Made by a program: the position numbers and the translations under genes
Source of the DNA: Haematobia irritans
Lineage: Eukaryota; Arthropoda; Insecta; Diptera; Muscidae
Reading direction: 5' to 3'
NCBI RefSeq assembly: GCF_050003625.1
Contig: NC_134400.1
Coordinates: 65,585,011 to 65,649,010, forward strand
DNA length: 64,000 nucleotides
Notes under the pieces: generated by a model
Databases searched by the model: none
What the model was told of the DNA's origin: nothing
Seen by the model: only the letters and a program-made list of their open reading frames with translations
Shown here: positions 19,363 to 29,823 of the stretch, piece by piece
Layout: each line of letters opens with the position of its first letter
How positions within the stretch are numbered: position 1 is the first letter of the stretch

Positions 19363-19674
19363 ATGCTAACTTTTACATCATGCGCAGCAATGGACTCATT
19401 CATCAACAAACTTAATTCGTTGGTGTCCACAATATCTACACAATCGCATTGCAATACCAGCGGACAAGAGTGTACTTATGCCCATGCTGTTGCCGCCTCA
19501 CTAGCAATTTCAAATCCAGTGGTCACCACCACGGTTCCCACAAAGGATAATAACGCCATTTCATTTGCCAATGTTGTTACCTCGGGGGGAACAACATCAT
19601 GGGGTGACCAGTTAAAACACGTACACCATACAATAGCTATAGTCAAAGTGAAACTTTTTGTTCAATCAACATAA
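19363..19674 (+). CDS. hypothetical 103-residue ORF
   Basis: The frame has a clear ATG at 19363, or a possible alternative ATG a few codons in. It is composed of small and polar residues (TSCAAMDSF, YAHAVAASLA, SFANVVTSGG). Its base composition is less AT-rich than its surroundings, which suggests former coding sequence. The YAHAVA and SFANVV blocks are reminiscent of ORF1 leaders of some LINEs, but I do not recognise a domain. It could be a fragment of a retroelement gag or of a host gene exon. Confidence 0.3.
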   Translation: MLTFTSCAAMDSFINKLNSLVSTISTQSHCNTSGQECTYAHAVAASLAISNPVVTTTVPTKDNNAISFANVVTSGGTTSWGDQLKHVHHTIAIVKVKLFVQST

Positions 19675-19984
19675 GCCTATAACTCTCGTTCAAAAAGTCA
19701 CTGTTCCCGACTTATATTTCGCAAGATAATTCGTCACAAAGGGATGTTAGTGTTCTATACCAGGAACTCTTCGTTGACTGAAATTAATACATTGAGATTC
19801 AAAGTGGCTGGTTTACTGAAGAATGTTTCTTGTTATACTCTCCCAATGTATAATTTTATAACTATTTCAGTCACGTTATAAAATTCAACCAGTGTTTTGA
19901 ATCGATAAAATGCAAGATATATGCATAATTAATTTTTGCATTTTATTTTTGGAACATAGCAATTTATTCTTATGATTCCATTTG

Positions 19985-20430
19985 TAGCTATAGGTAGGTA
20001 CTATGTTCGGTTTCCGCAGCGAAATCCCATACAAAGCCAAAAATGCGAAAAACTACCGAAATATTTTTTCATTTGTGATACTTTGTTTTTTCGAGTTGAA
20101 AAACTGACGTAAAGCGCACAGTCCCTAATTAGATCGTGTTAAATTCTTCCATATGTTGAGATTAGTTAGTTTCAAAACATGGCGCCATTTGCAATGTGAA
20201 TTAAGAAATAATTTATTTATTCAAATGATTTGTGTGAAATTACAACACAAATGTGGTTCGCATTGTTATTTAAAAATGCAATAAGATCGATTGACAAAAT
20301 AAAAATAACTTGGAGTGGTGTTTTCGTAATAAAGCCACCATCTAGCGGCTCCCTACTACATGATAGAATAGAAATAATGTACATAACATGAAATTTATAG
20401 AAAAGTTTTAACAAAATAAAGTTCTATTTA
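19985..20430. mobile_element. MITE-like sequence with GGTAGGTACTATGTTCGG end
   Basis: It begins AGGTAGGTACTATGTTCGG. It includes GAAAAACTACCGAAATATTT, TTCGAGTTGAAAAACTGACG and GCGCCATTTGCAATGTGAAT. The same blocks occur inverted at 52200-52396 and in part at 48360-48410. The right end is not clear. Confidence 0.5.
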
Positions 20431-20549
20431 GTGAATTTCATTTTACAATCGTTTCTTTTTACTGGGTATAGGGATAATAAACACAAATGCTGGCCGTGCA
20501 TCGTAATTATAAAGAAGGCAGTGCGATTGATGTTGCAGTACTATGATAA

Positions 20550-20635
20550 GGTAGGTACTATGTTTATTGGCACGAAAAGAAAGTCCCTAAATCATTCTTT
20601 CGCGTTGAAAAATGTGAGTGTTGACATTATTCAGT
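20550..20635. repeat. truncated MITE copy
   Basis: GGTAGGTACTATGTTTATTG followed by GCACGAAAAGAAAGTCCCTA repeats the piece at 18904-18975. Confidence 0.55.
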
Positions 20636-20766
20636 AAACAATACGTTCATAAACAAATCAATTTATGGTGAATTATTAATTATCATTGACAGTTTGACAG
20701 AGCGTAGAATCGAATCGAACAGTTGCGTTTGGGATAGGCAACTTTCTCAAATCTATATTTTTTGAA

Positions 20767-21214
20767 ATTGTTTGCGATAATTGTAATCCTACAAATGATG
20801 CTGCTTCTTTTGATGTTGACGAGCATGAGTTGGAGAAAAGGTGGAAGAAATTGACGGAATATTATGAAGATTTGATGACTGCCGATGAAAGCGAACAAAA
20901 GCAGGATGTGTTAGATTTGGCAAAGAACAAATTTAAGGAAGCTTACGATAAGTATAGACGTTGTCTCGTAAGATTAACAAAAGCAAGGCCAGAAAAGCAG
21001 TCCCAACTGGATGAAAGTATGAGGCGAGAAACGACATTTTCGGTCCAGGGGTTTTCATCCTCAAAACTTCCACCATGTGATACGCAGCCATTTGAAGGGG
21101 GATATTCCAAGTGGCCAGCTTTCCGAGACATATTTTGGGGAGTTTCTGGTACTCATTCGGAAATATCATCTGCTCAAAAATTGTACCACCTTAGGAATAA
21201 GACCCGTGGTGAAG
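20767..21214 (+). pseudogene. gag: BEL2 Gag N-terminal part
   Basis: The frame is open upstream of the first apparent start. It contains a charged helical region (ELEKRWKKLTEYYEDLM), then the BEL Gag core entry LPPCDTQPFEGGYSKWPAFRD, equivalent to LPPCDIEVFDGDIQSW in BEL1. It is cut at 21222 by a hAT-type element and continues at 22608. Frame continuity across the insertion was not established. Confidence 0.8.
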
Positions 21215-21222
21215 CTCATCAA

Positions 21223-22599
21223 CAGCGTTGCCAATTTAGCTTTTTTCCAGCTAGATTTGGCTTTTTTGAAGACGTTTAGCGGGGAAAAAATGAATTTAGC
21301 TTTTAGCTTTTTTTCTGGCTTTTTTTTTCATGACCCTTTTAGCTATTTTTGGCTTTTTTTTTCGACATGTTTCTATTGAAATATGGATAAATCGGCGTAT
21401 TTATCTAAGCCTTGCTGCAAATATAAGGGTTTCCACATATTTCAAAGCTCAGTTGAAACATTAATAATGAGTCCAGCCATTATGCGAGCATTTTTGTAGC
21501 AAATACACCTTGTTGTAAAGTTTTTTCATTATATACATAAAAGTTATCGTAAACTTTAAATCTACTATTACCATACAAATTTGTTAGATAAACTGTGAGT
21601 AAATTATTGGGAATATTATCATTTGACTCGTTTATCCTTTTTATGTTATTATAATATTCTAAAGTTATTACGATATTACTAAATTAAAATAGTAGATGTG
21701 AATAGCTTTGTGCACTGAAAAAATATTGTCGTCTCCTTAAAATACGAACGCGAATTTTGGTTATAATAGCATTTGTGAATTTCTTTTATATAAACTGTTT
21801 TCCTTGTCCAAAAGACGATAAAGTAGTTTTGTCCTTATAATAAAGTGATTCAATTTAAAAATGGGTATGTTTTCATGAAAGAAGGAAGAATTAATGAAAT
21901 AGTCTTTAAATGTGAGGAGTTTTTGCATCTTAACCACAAACCAAAATAGCGTTAAAAAATAGAAGATGTTTTTCAACACTTTATTTTAAAAACGTATATA
22001 TACAATAATTTCTGAATTTGGAAATTTAAGTTGGCGTTAGCACGTTTTTAAAGCACTTTGATAGCTCATGAAGAAAAGGAAAATGTTTTTACTGGGAAAT
22101 GTAAACTATAGGTATTTTCTACAATTTAAATAAAAGTAATGTATTTCGAATTTTTCACAATTTCAAAACCAAACTAAAATTTTATTTAAAAAAATGACAA
22201 ATCATTTTTTTACCAAATCCAAAGCATGCTTAGATCATTTAATATTTTAAAATAACAAGTAAATAAAATAGAGGTGTTAGGAAGGTAGCTCCCACAAAAC
22301 GAAGGACTTCCAGTAAAAAAATTTGTGATAGTAATCAAAATGTATCGAATACGCAAACAGAGCTAATATGCCTTAGATATTGTTACAGTCTCACAGAAGT
22401 GGAATTAAAATGAAAATAATAGGCATTGTAAGTGAAATAATGCCTTTAAGTTTGTTAAATATCAATCAAAAATGTGACTTTTGATACAAAAAATTTAGCT
22501 TTTTTTCTAGCTATTTTTTTTAACATTTTTTAGCTTTTTTTTAGCTATTTTTTTTGGGCAAATCTAGCGGTTTTTGGTGAAACAATTCTGGCAACGCTG
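21223..22599. mobile_element. hAT-type nonautonomous element in BEL2 gag
   Basis: The TIRs are CAGCGTTGCC and GGCAACGCTG (perfect 10 bp). They are flanked by CTCATCAA (21215-21222) and CTCACCAA (22600-22607), an 8 bp target duplication with one later change, as expected for hAT. Both ends carry many TTTAGCTTTTTTT-like words, probable subterminal binding sites. There is no transposase frame. A partial copy of another MITE lies inside. Confidence 0.85.
21713..22095. repeat. left part of a CACTGAAAAAA foldback element
   Basis: From CACTGAAAAAATATTGTCGT onward this tracks the element at 43955-44960 (shared CCTTGTCCAAAAGACGATA and CTTTGATAGC). Only about the first half is present. Confidence 0.65.
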
Positions 22600-22607
22600 C
22601 TCACCAA

Positions 22608-23345
22608 ATAGTAAAGATGTTCGATTTGGTGGACGGAAATTTTGAATTGGCGTGGGATGCGCTTAAAAACAGATATGAGAATCCGAGAATACTAATGCAT
22701 CAACAGATGAAGGTTTTGTTTGGTATTCAGGCTGCACAAGTTGAGACGGCAAACGCTGTTCGTCAGATTCAAAGAGGAATCAACGACAGCTTATCGATTT
22801 TCAAATCCTATAAGATAAAAACAGAAAATTGGGACCCCATCCTTGTTCATCATTGTGCTTCAAAGATACCTGAGGATACACTTCGAGCGTGGGAGGATTC
22901 GCTATCCGACCACAAGAAACTCCCAACCTGGGAGCAAATGGATGAATTCCTTTCCAAGAGAATTGAAATGTTGGAGACAATCTCGGATATGAGAAAGCCG
23001 AGTCACAATGTCTGCAATAAATCACAAACGTTCCATACTAAAACTGAATCAACTAAGACAAGCTTGAAATGCAAAAAATGTAATGGTGATCATAACTTGA
23101 GATATTGCGATAAATTTAAATCGATGAAAGTAAAAGAAAGAGTTAAGTTCGTTTATAATAACAAAATGTGCGTAAATTGCTTATCCCCTAATCATTTTAA
23201 ATCGAAATGTCAAAGTAAAGTAACATGTTTCCAATGCAATAAAAAGCACCATACTTTATTACATTTGAAGTTCAAAGAAAAAAAAAAAAAGCACCATATA
23301 CTTTATTACATTTGGAGTTCAAAGAAAAAAGTTCCTCTCATGTGA
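22608..23345 (+). pseudogene. gag: BEL2 Gag C-terminal part with zinc knuckles
   Basis: The frame continues the Gag core (LVDGNFELAWDALKNRYENP, IQRGINDSLSIFK) and then has three knuckles (CKKCNGDHNLRYC, CVNCLSPNHFKSKC, CFQCNKKHHTLLH). Right after the last knuckle a 45 bp tandem duplication (units from 23246 and 23291) adds a run of lysines, changes the frame and ends the protein at 23343-23345. The next part of the polyprotein lies in another frame. Confidence 0.85.
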
Positions 23346-23977
23346 CTCAAGCAAACGGAGTTCCATCGCTAATCGAGCAAACGTCGACATCGACAAATGT
23401 GCATCATACAACGAATGAATCAAATAACCATACATATACTCCGATCCAAACGCATTTTTCTCAACATGAAGGGACTACCATTTTGCCAACAGCGATTGTA
23501 AATATTCACCACGCGGGGGATAAATTTGCAATTAGAGCATTACTAGATTCTGGATCCGAGAAAAGTTTTGTGACGAGACGTATCCAGCAATTGCTATCTT
23601 TACCAACGGACTGTCATTATACACAAATTTCGGGGTTATGAGGGACTGTGGTTGGAAATTCTAGTCAACAGTGTTGTATCAACGTAGAATCCACTCATTC
23701 TTCTTTCAGGATTCGAATTCGAACGATCGTAGTCCCCAAGCTTTCCCATTTCTTACCCTCACGAAAAATAAGAATTGAACATTTACCAGACCTCAAAAAT
23801 ATAAATCTAGCTGATCCGAACTTTTTCACACCAGCTGCGATTGATATGATTATAGGTAGCGACTCCTTGTCGCTTATTAATTTGAATGGTGTTCTATCAT
23901 GTCGTGAAAATGGTTTAGAGGCCAGAGAGTCGCACTTCGGCTGGTACTTGTCTGGCCCCTACCAAGCGATACCATAA
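23312..23977 (+). pseudogene. pol: BEL2 protease
   Basis: The retropepsin N-terminal half has FAIRALLDSGSEKSFVTRRI, with the catalytic aspartate in LLDSGS. A TGA at 23639-23641 interrupts the frame, which then continues in the same phase. The C-terminal half (LADPNFFTPAAIDMIIGSD, SHFGWYLSGPY) follows and stops at 23975-23977. The two halves match the BEL1 protease in order and spacing. Confidence 0.85.
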
Positions 23978-24019
23978 ATACATTCTCAGCTTCAGTCAAA
24001 TAATCAGCTGATACCGCAC

Positions 24020-24549
24020 TGACAGCTCAACTTAAGCGATTTTGGGAAATCGAAGAAGTTGAACACCTAAAACCAATCTCCGCGGAGGATGACTATTGCG
24101 AGGAGTTCTATTGTCAGACAACCTATCGACAGCCAGATGGACGATATGTCGTGCGGTTACCCTTCCGCAAAGAATTTCCTGAGACAGTGTTCCTGGCCCA
24201 TCCAGAAACATGGCCCTAGCGCAATATCATCGTATGGAGAGCACCTTAAGGAAAACGCCATATTTGAAGACGGAATATGAGCGGGTTTTACAAGAATATA
24301 TTATTCTTGATCACATGGAAGAGGTAGAATGTTTCGAGAATAACGGAGATGAACAAAACTCGTTTTTTCTACCCCACCATGCGGTTGTCAAGCCAGAGAG
24401 TAAAACCACCAAAGTAAGAGTTGTTTTTAATGGATCTAAAAGAAGTAGTAGTGGTTTTTCTCTAAATAATGTTTTATACCCCGGCCCTATACGTCAGACA
24501 GATATCGTAAAAATTATATTACGCTGGCGATGTTATCAGTTCGTATTCA
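24020..24549 (+). pseudogene. pol: BEL2 RT N-terminal part, cut by LINE A
   Basis: Traces of the pre-RT linker occur from 24020 in mixed frames (FYCQTTYRQPDGRYVVRLPF near 24107). From 24210 a 120-residue frame carries LPHHAVVKPESKTTKVRVVF, NGSKRSSSGFSLNNVLYPGP and ILRWRCYQFVFTGDI, the BEL RT fingers and start of palm. It ends at the LINE A target (CTGGTGATATA, 24550-24560) and resumes at 27674. Confidence 0.85.
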
Positions 24550-24560
24550 CTGGTGATATA

Positions 24561-24576
24561 AGGTTAGGTTAGGTTA
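24561..24576 (-). repeat. pentanucleotide tail of LINE A
   Basis: AGGTTAGGTTAGGTTA is (TTAGG)n on the plus strand and (CCTAA)n at the element's 3' end. LINE B and LINE C end in the same way; LINE D has (TTATG)n. Confidence 0.8.
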
Positions 24577-24698
24577 AAGTGGCAGCCCGATTAAATTTCA
24601 GGCTCACTTAGACTATTCAGTCCATTGTGATACCACATTTAACTAAAAGTACCTATTACATATGGGCACTTCTAGTCTTAACCACTGAACCTTCTCTA

Positions 24699-27620
24699 TT
24701 ATTTACTTATGTGGAACCAACCAGATTGCTCCAAAAACATTAACAAACTGCTTAAGTTAACGTTTTCCAGGTCAGCCAGTAATCTAAAGCTATATGCTCC
24801 TAAAATTCGCTTACGCCTTACACAAAAAGCAGGACACTCACACAAGAGGTGTTTAATTGATTCCTTTTCCTCCACGTCATGACAGCTTATACAATAGTCA
24901 TTATACTTCGCACCTATAGTTTTTGCAAATTCGCCTATCAGGCAGCGACCCGTTATAGCAGATATTAGGAGTGCTATCTGACGCCTTGAGAACACTAGCA
25001 TATCTAGTGTGCGGTTTAAGTTTAAATGGGGCCATATTTGCTTGGTGTCGTTACAACCCTTGCAATTCTCCCATCGAACATTTGCCATCATAACAGCCTT
25101 CTCACGCAGTAAGAGCTTGCAGGTGGCCAGAGGCATACCAACAGATTCTAGTTCCCCTGGAATATGTAAGGTAGTTCCTAGCCTTGCTAACACATCTGCT
25201 TCACAGTTCCCCGGTATGTTCCTATGACCAGGCACCCATATTAGGTGAATATTGTACTGCTCAGCCATCTCGTTGAGAGATTTGCGGCAGTCTATAGCCG
25301 TTTTTGAGTTAAGGAACACATAGTCCAAGGATTTTATTGCAGGTTGACTGTCTGAGTATATATTAATGCCAATATTTGTTGGAACATTACTTCTCAGCCA
25401 ATTCACCACCTCTCTTATTTCAGCCTGAAAAACACAACAGTGATTAGGTAATCTTTTCGCTATTCGAATTTCCAGATCTTTAGAATATACTCCGAACCCC
25501 ACTTGTCCATTCAATTTGGAGCCATCAGTATAGAAATCTATATATCTTTTATTCCCCGGGGTCTGTGTACACCACGCCTCACTGTTGGGAATTAGAGTTT
25601 CAAACTTTTTGTCGAAAAGTGGTTTTGCCAGGGTGTAATCCACTACGTTAGGCACATCTGGAATTACTTTGAGGACCGAACTATGACCGTACATTTTTTC
25701 CGACCACAGCGATAGCTCGCGCAACCTCACAGCCGTTGTTGCAGCTGACTGTTTGGCCACAATGTCTAAAGGCAATAGATGTAGCATGATATTAAGGGAG
25801 TCTGTTCCTGTCTTACTAAATGCGCCTGAGATACATAAGCTCGCCATACGCTGAACTTTATCTAAACAAGTCGGTTTCTGAAGTGCCGGCCACCAGACTA
25901 CAACACCATATAGCATTATAGGTCTAACCACTGCCGTGTATAGCCAATGCACAATTTTTGGTCTTAGTCCCCACTTTTTCCCTATTGCCTTTTTGCATGA
26001 GTACAAAGCTACCGTGGCTTTTCTCGCCCTCTCTTCAATATTAAGCCTAAAATTCAGCTTCCTGTCCAAAATAACGCCAAGGTATTTTGCACACTCACCA
26101 AAGGGAATTTCAGTACCCCCTAAGGAAATGGGCCTAACCGTGGGAGTTTTGCGATCTTTGCAGTACATGACTATTTCTGTCTTTGCTGGATTTACACCAA
26201 GACCATTATCTTTCGCCCATTTCTCAGTCATCCGGAGAGCTCTCTGTATAATATCTCTGATTGTGGATGGGAATTTTCCTCTGACTGCTAGCGCCACATC
26301 ATCTGCGTATGCCACCACTTTTGTCCTTTCTTTTTCTAGAGAAACCAGAAGGTTGTTTATAGCAACATTCCAAAGAAGAGGTGATAGAACTCCTCCTTGG
26401 GGAGTGCCTCTGTTCACATACCTTTGTATGTTTGCTTGCCCTAGTGTGGCTGAAATACGTCTCTTTATTAGAAGTTCGTCTAACAGCCTAAGTATACCTG
26501 GATCAACATTCAGAGTTGTCAGTCCATTTAATATCGAGCTCGGATGGACATTATTGAACGCCCCTTCGATGTCTAGAAACGCCACGATTGTGTATTCTTT
26601 GACAGATAGTGAGCTTTCAATAAAGCTGACCAGTTCATGCAATGCGGTCTCAGTAGACCTGCCCTTCGAGTATGCATGATGTCGTTTCGAGAGCAAACTT
26701 GAATCCACGCTAGTTCTAAGATACATGTCTATCATCCTCTCCAGGGTCTTAAGTAGGAATGAGGATAAGCTGATTGGTCGGAAATCCTTCGCACTCGAGT
26801 GAGAGGCTTTTCCTGCTTTAGGTATGAAGACGACTTTTGTTTCCCTCCACTTTTCTGGAATATATGCTAAGTTTACACATTGTTTATATATCACCGTCAA
26901 CCAGGGGATAATTCTTTCAGCCACTGCCTGTAACTCCGCCGGAGTAATTCCATCAGGTTTGAATGGTCCAAAGCTATTTAAAGCCCATTTTATTCTAGAT
27001 TCCGACACAATTTCCTCGATAGGAAGTGATCGCCGAGCCTCTGTTACACCGCCGGAACATGGTTCAACCGTCTGATTTCCAGGGAAGTGTGTGTCCAAAA
27101 GTACCTCCAACGTCTCCTCACTGCACGTTGTCCAATTTCCCTCTGATGTTTTAATGAAACCTGGAGCAGTGTTAGTGGATGCTAGTACCTTCCGTAGTCT
27201 GGAAGCCTCTGACGTATTCTCAATACTGCTACAGTAATCATCCCAAGAGTTTTGTTGAGACCTTCTCAGTTCTCGTTTATATTCTCTCAGATTCATCTTG
27301 TAAGTGTCCCAATCCTCCGGAGCTCTTGTGGACTTTGCTTTGTTAAAGAGCTTCCTGCAGGATTTCCTCATATTACTTAACTCCGTAGTCCACCATGGCG
27401 GCCGATTATTTCCCCTTGGCTTTCCTCTAGGGCAAGCAGCTTTCAGTGAAATGTTGAAGGGCTTAGTAATCCGCTCCACTGCGTGTTCGATATCTTGCAC
27501 AGTGCTCATATTTGTCTCCGGCATTTCCGGTATCATCAAATTGAACGATTCCCTATACCTATTCCAATCAGCTTTCCTAACATTTGGCGGAAATATTGTC
27601 TTTGAAGTACGAACAGCCAA
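24699..27620 (-). CDS. LINE A ORF2: reverse transcriptase, RNase H, zinc knuckle
   Basis: The open frame is 973 residues and has no internal stop. It starts just after the endonuclease region (SKTIFPPNVRKADWNRYRES). The RT has DFRPISLSSFLLKTLERMID, LDIEGAFNNVHPSSILN, GTPQGGVLSPLLWN and the catalytic VVAYADDVALAV. A C-terminal RNase H follows (FYTDGSKLNGQVGFGVYSKD, IYSDSQPAIKSLD, HLIWVPGHRNIPGNCEAD). The end has a Cys/His cluster (CISCHDVEEKESIKHLLCEC). One small deletion in RNase H (FQAEIREVVNW, where the sister copies have FQAEILAIREVANW) removes a conserved stretch. RNase H places it in the I/R1/LOA group rather than the jockey group. Endonuclease is lacking, so this copy cannot move by itself. 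Confidence 0.93.
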   Translation of the reverse strand: MAVRTSKTIFPPNVRKADWNRYRESFNLMIPEMPETNMSTVQDIEHAVERITKPFNISLKAACPRGKPRGNNRPPWWTTELSNMRKSCRKLFNKAKSTRAPEDWDTYKMNLREYKRELRRSQQNSWDDYCSSIENTSEASRLRKVLASTNTAPGFIKTSEGNWTTCSEETLEVLLDTHFPGNQTVEPCSGGVTEARRSLPIEEIVSESRIKWALNSFGPFKPDGITPAELQAVAERIIPWLTVIYKQCVNLAYIPEKWRETKVVFIPKAGKASHSSAKDFRPISLSSFLLKTLERMIDMYLRTSVDSSLLSKRHHAYSKGRSTETALHELVSFIESSLSVKEYTIVAFLDIEGAFNNVHPSSILNGLTTLNVDPGILRLLDELLIKRRISATLGQANIQRYVNRGTPQGGVLSPLLWNVAINNLLVSLEKERTKVVAYADDVALAVRGKFPSTIRDIIQRALRMTEKWAKDNGLGVNPAKTEIVMYCKDRKTPTVRPISLGGTEIPFGECAKYLGVILDRKLNFRLNIEERARKATVALYSCKKAIGKKWGLRPKIVHWLYTAVVRPIMLYGVVVWWPALQKPTCLDKVQRMASLCISGAFSKTGTDSLNIMLHLLPLDIVAKQSAATTAVRLRELSLWSEKMYGHSSVLKVIPDVPNVVDYTLAKPLFDKKFETLIPNSEAWCTQTPGNKRYIDFYTDGSKLNGQVGFGVYSKDLEIRIAKRLPNHCCVFQAEIREVVNWLRSNVPTNIGINIYSDSQPAIKSLDYVFLNSKTAIDCRKSLNEMAEQYNIHLIWVPGHRNIPGNCEADVLARLGTTLHIPGELESVGMPLATCKLLLREKAVMMANVRWENCKGCNDTKQIWPHLNLNRTLDMLVFSRRQIALLISAITGRCLIGEFAKTIGAKYNDYCISCHDVEEKESIKHLLCECPAFCVRRKRILGAYSFRLLADLENVNLSSLLMFLEQSGWFHISK

Positions 27621-27673
27621 TCTGAAACTGATGTAGCGATGATCTGAGAAGCTATGTTCCCTCTGGTGATATA

Positions 27674-28228
27674 GAAAAAATGTATCGCCAGATCATTGTG
27701 CAAAAACCGGATAGAGCTTACCAGAGAATTCTCTTTCGTCCTAGTTCTGATGAGGCTATTAAGACGTTTGAGTTAAAAACAGTTACGTTTGGAATTAATT
27801 GCGCACCGTTTCTCGTCATAAGAACTTTAAAGCAACTAGGCAATGATTGTGAAATATCAAGTCCAAAAGCAGCAGATATCTTGAAGAATGAAATTTACGT
27901 TGACGACGTTCTTTCAGGAGGATATAGTTTGGAAGAAGCTAAGGAGAAACAGGCACAACTTATGCAAACTTTAGCTTCAGCGTCATTTCCATTTAAAAAG
28001 ATCACTGCGAACCACAAATTCCTTTTGCAAGATGTAGCCCGGGAGGATCTTCTTGACGAAGACTTTTTGAATTTGGATGATTCAAGCACAGTTAAAACTT
28101 TGGGCATTCGCTGGAACGCGAAATGCCATCATTTTTTCTACGTTGTTGGGCTTATTGATGATTCTGCGATTGTTACCAACCGACAGATACTCTCAGTTGT
28201 CGCTCGTCTTTTCGATCCACTAGGTTGA
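27674..28228 (+). pseudogene. pol: BEL2 RT catalytic part
   Basis: The frame resumes directly at the LINE A target with EKMYRQI and QRILFRP. It then has NCAPFLVIRTLKQLG and the catalytic YVDDVLSGGYSLEEA. The LGIRWNAKC block and LSVVARLFDPLG follow. A TGA at 28226-28228 ends it, though the expected sequence (LGPIVILAKLIMQQLW) continues in the same phase. Confidence 0.88.
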
Positions 28229-28760
28229 CTTGGTCCAATCGTCATTTTAGCTAAATTAATTATGCAGCAGCTTTGGGAAACTAATACTGACTGGGATGAG
28301 GCTGTCCCACCGCATTTATTGGAAAAGTGGAAGTCATTTAGGAAGAATTTGCAAAACATTTTAAGTCTTAAAATACAAAGATGGGTTGACTATTCACCAG
28401 CATCAAAAGTTCAGATTCATGGCTTCTGCGATGCCTCTTAGCGAGCATATTGCGGGGCAGTGTACCTTAGAATTGAAAATTCTGGTAATTTTTTCAGCAA
28501 CTTACTGGTCGCCAAAACGAGAGTTTCCCCTATTAAAAAGACAACAATACCGAAACTTGAACTTTGTGGAGCTGTGTTACTCACCAACTTAGTGAAAGTG
28601 GTAATGGAATCCTTGACTTGCGAATTTGAGTTACATTTATGGACTGATTCATCGATAGTGCTAGGATGGCTTCAAAAATCTCCGCAAACACTTTGTTGCC
28701 AACCGAGTATCGCAGATTCAAACTTTTACAAAAGTAAAAAATTGGAAACACGTTAAGACA
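28229..28760 (+). pseudogene. pol: BEL2 RNase H
   Basis: In-phase sequence after the TGA covers the RT connection, then VQIHGFCDASL, followed by a stop at 28439-28441. A frame from 28460 has the RNase H block [20 protein letters not shown] and LWTDSSIVLGWLQKSPQ. A frameshift near 28690 ends the good match; later bits (NPADLGTRG) are found in another frame near 28765. Confidence 0.8.
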
Positions 28761-29367
28761 GAAGATAACCCAGCGGACTTGGGTACTCGTGGCAGCTTAC
28801 CACAAGATTTGATTCCAAATAGTCTATGGTGGACTGGATCTTTATGGCTACGAACCCATGAAAATGAATGGCCTGAGCCCAGAACTTTTGCGCCAACGGA
28901 TCTTGAAACAAGAGCCTTGTTCTCGCCCTAAGAATTTTGACATTTCTACTCTAGAGCTTGAGAAAACTAAAAACTGCCTTTTAATAATAGCCCAGAAATC
29001 ATACTACCCCAGAGAATATGAATAACTTCTAAAAAACCAACACATTAGCAACAAGAGCAATATCAGTGCATTAACTCCTTTTATTGACAAAAATGGAGTT
29101 ATGCGAATACGTGGTCGTCTAGAAAATTCTGGATTGAGTTATGATGAAAAACATCCAGTTATAGTTCCAGAAAAATCACATTTCGCAAGTCTTCTCATCA
29201 ACTACACACATCAGCTACTATGCCACACAGAGTACAATGTAATGCTGCGTGCAATTCGACAAGGTTTTTATATAACCAGACTTAAGAACGGAATTAGAAA
29301 ATGCATAAGGGCACGTAAACCATGTACAATTTTCAAACGAAAATTTCAGGATCAGATGATGGCATAG
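28761..29367 (+). pseudogene. pol: BEL2 RNase H end and integrase zinc-binding region
   Basis: Between 28761 and 29100 only broken pieces of pol remain. From 29101 an 88-residue frame carries the pre-integrase and zinc-binding part (MRIRGRLENSGLSYDEKHPV, FASLLINYTHQLLCH). The second cysteine pair is degraded: CIRARKPC stands where CKRC is found in BEL1. A TAG at 29365-29367 ends it just before LPTER, the expected continuation. Confidence 0.75.
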
Positions 29368-29415
29368 CTGCCGACAGAACGAGCAACTTTCTAGTTACCA
29401 TTCACGTATACTGGA

Positions 29416-29808
29416 GTGGACTTCGCAGGTCCATTTAACATTAAAACTTCGACTATGAGAAACGCTAAAATAGTAAAAGGATATGCCGCGGTCTTTGTGT
29501 GCTTTTCAACAAAAGCGGTTCATTTAGAAGTGTGTTCGGACCTTTCGACAGATGCCTTCCTAGCAGCTTTTACCCGGTTTACCGGTCGAAGAGGGTTGCC
29601 GAAAACGATGTTTTCGGACAATGGCAGGAACTTTGTTGGAGCCAGTTACAAGCTTCTACAAGCTCATCATAATTTTTTTTCGGCTAAAAAGTGTCTGATC
29701 AACAAGTCTGGTATTCAAGGTTTCACCTGGTCGTTTATACCCCCATATGCGCCTCATATGGGAGGGCTATGGGAGTCAGCCGTGAAAATTATGAAGTCTC
29801 ACCTTTAG
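29416..29808 (+). pseudogene. pol: BEL2 integrase catalytic core
   Basis: The core shows D in VDFAGPFNIKT, D in MFSDNGRNFVG and E in HMGGLWESAVKIM, the DDE triad of BEL integrase. It also has [24 protein letters not shown] at 29806-29808 interrupts it shortly after the glutamate. Confidence 0.88.
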
Positions 29809-29823
29809 AAGCAGACAATCAAT

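Larger units (their letters stand above)
24561..27662 (-). mobile_element. LINE A, 5'-truncated RNase H-bearing non-LTR element
   Basis: The element is flanked by an 11 bp duplication CTGGTGATATA (24550-24560 and 27663-27673). On its own strand it ends in a (CCTAA)-type tail, seen on the plus strand as AGGTTAGGTTAGGTTA at the left edge. It begins inside the endonuclease end, so ORF1 and most of the endonuclease are missing. It is closely related to LINE B and LINE C. Confidence 0.92.

Noticed and set aside
24561..24576. Interstitial telomere (TTAGG repeats)
   Set aside because: The repeat is the 3' tail of a LINE with an 11 bp target duplication, and sister copies end in the same way.
25936..26679. 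247-codon plus-strand frame opposite LINE A RT
   Set aside because: It is an antisense shadow; the corresponding shadow appears opposite LINE C as well and carries no domain.
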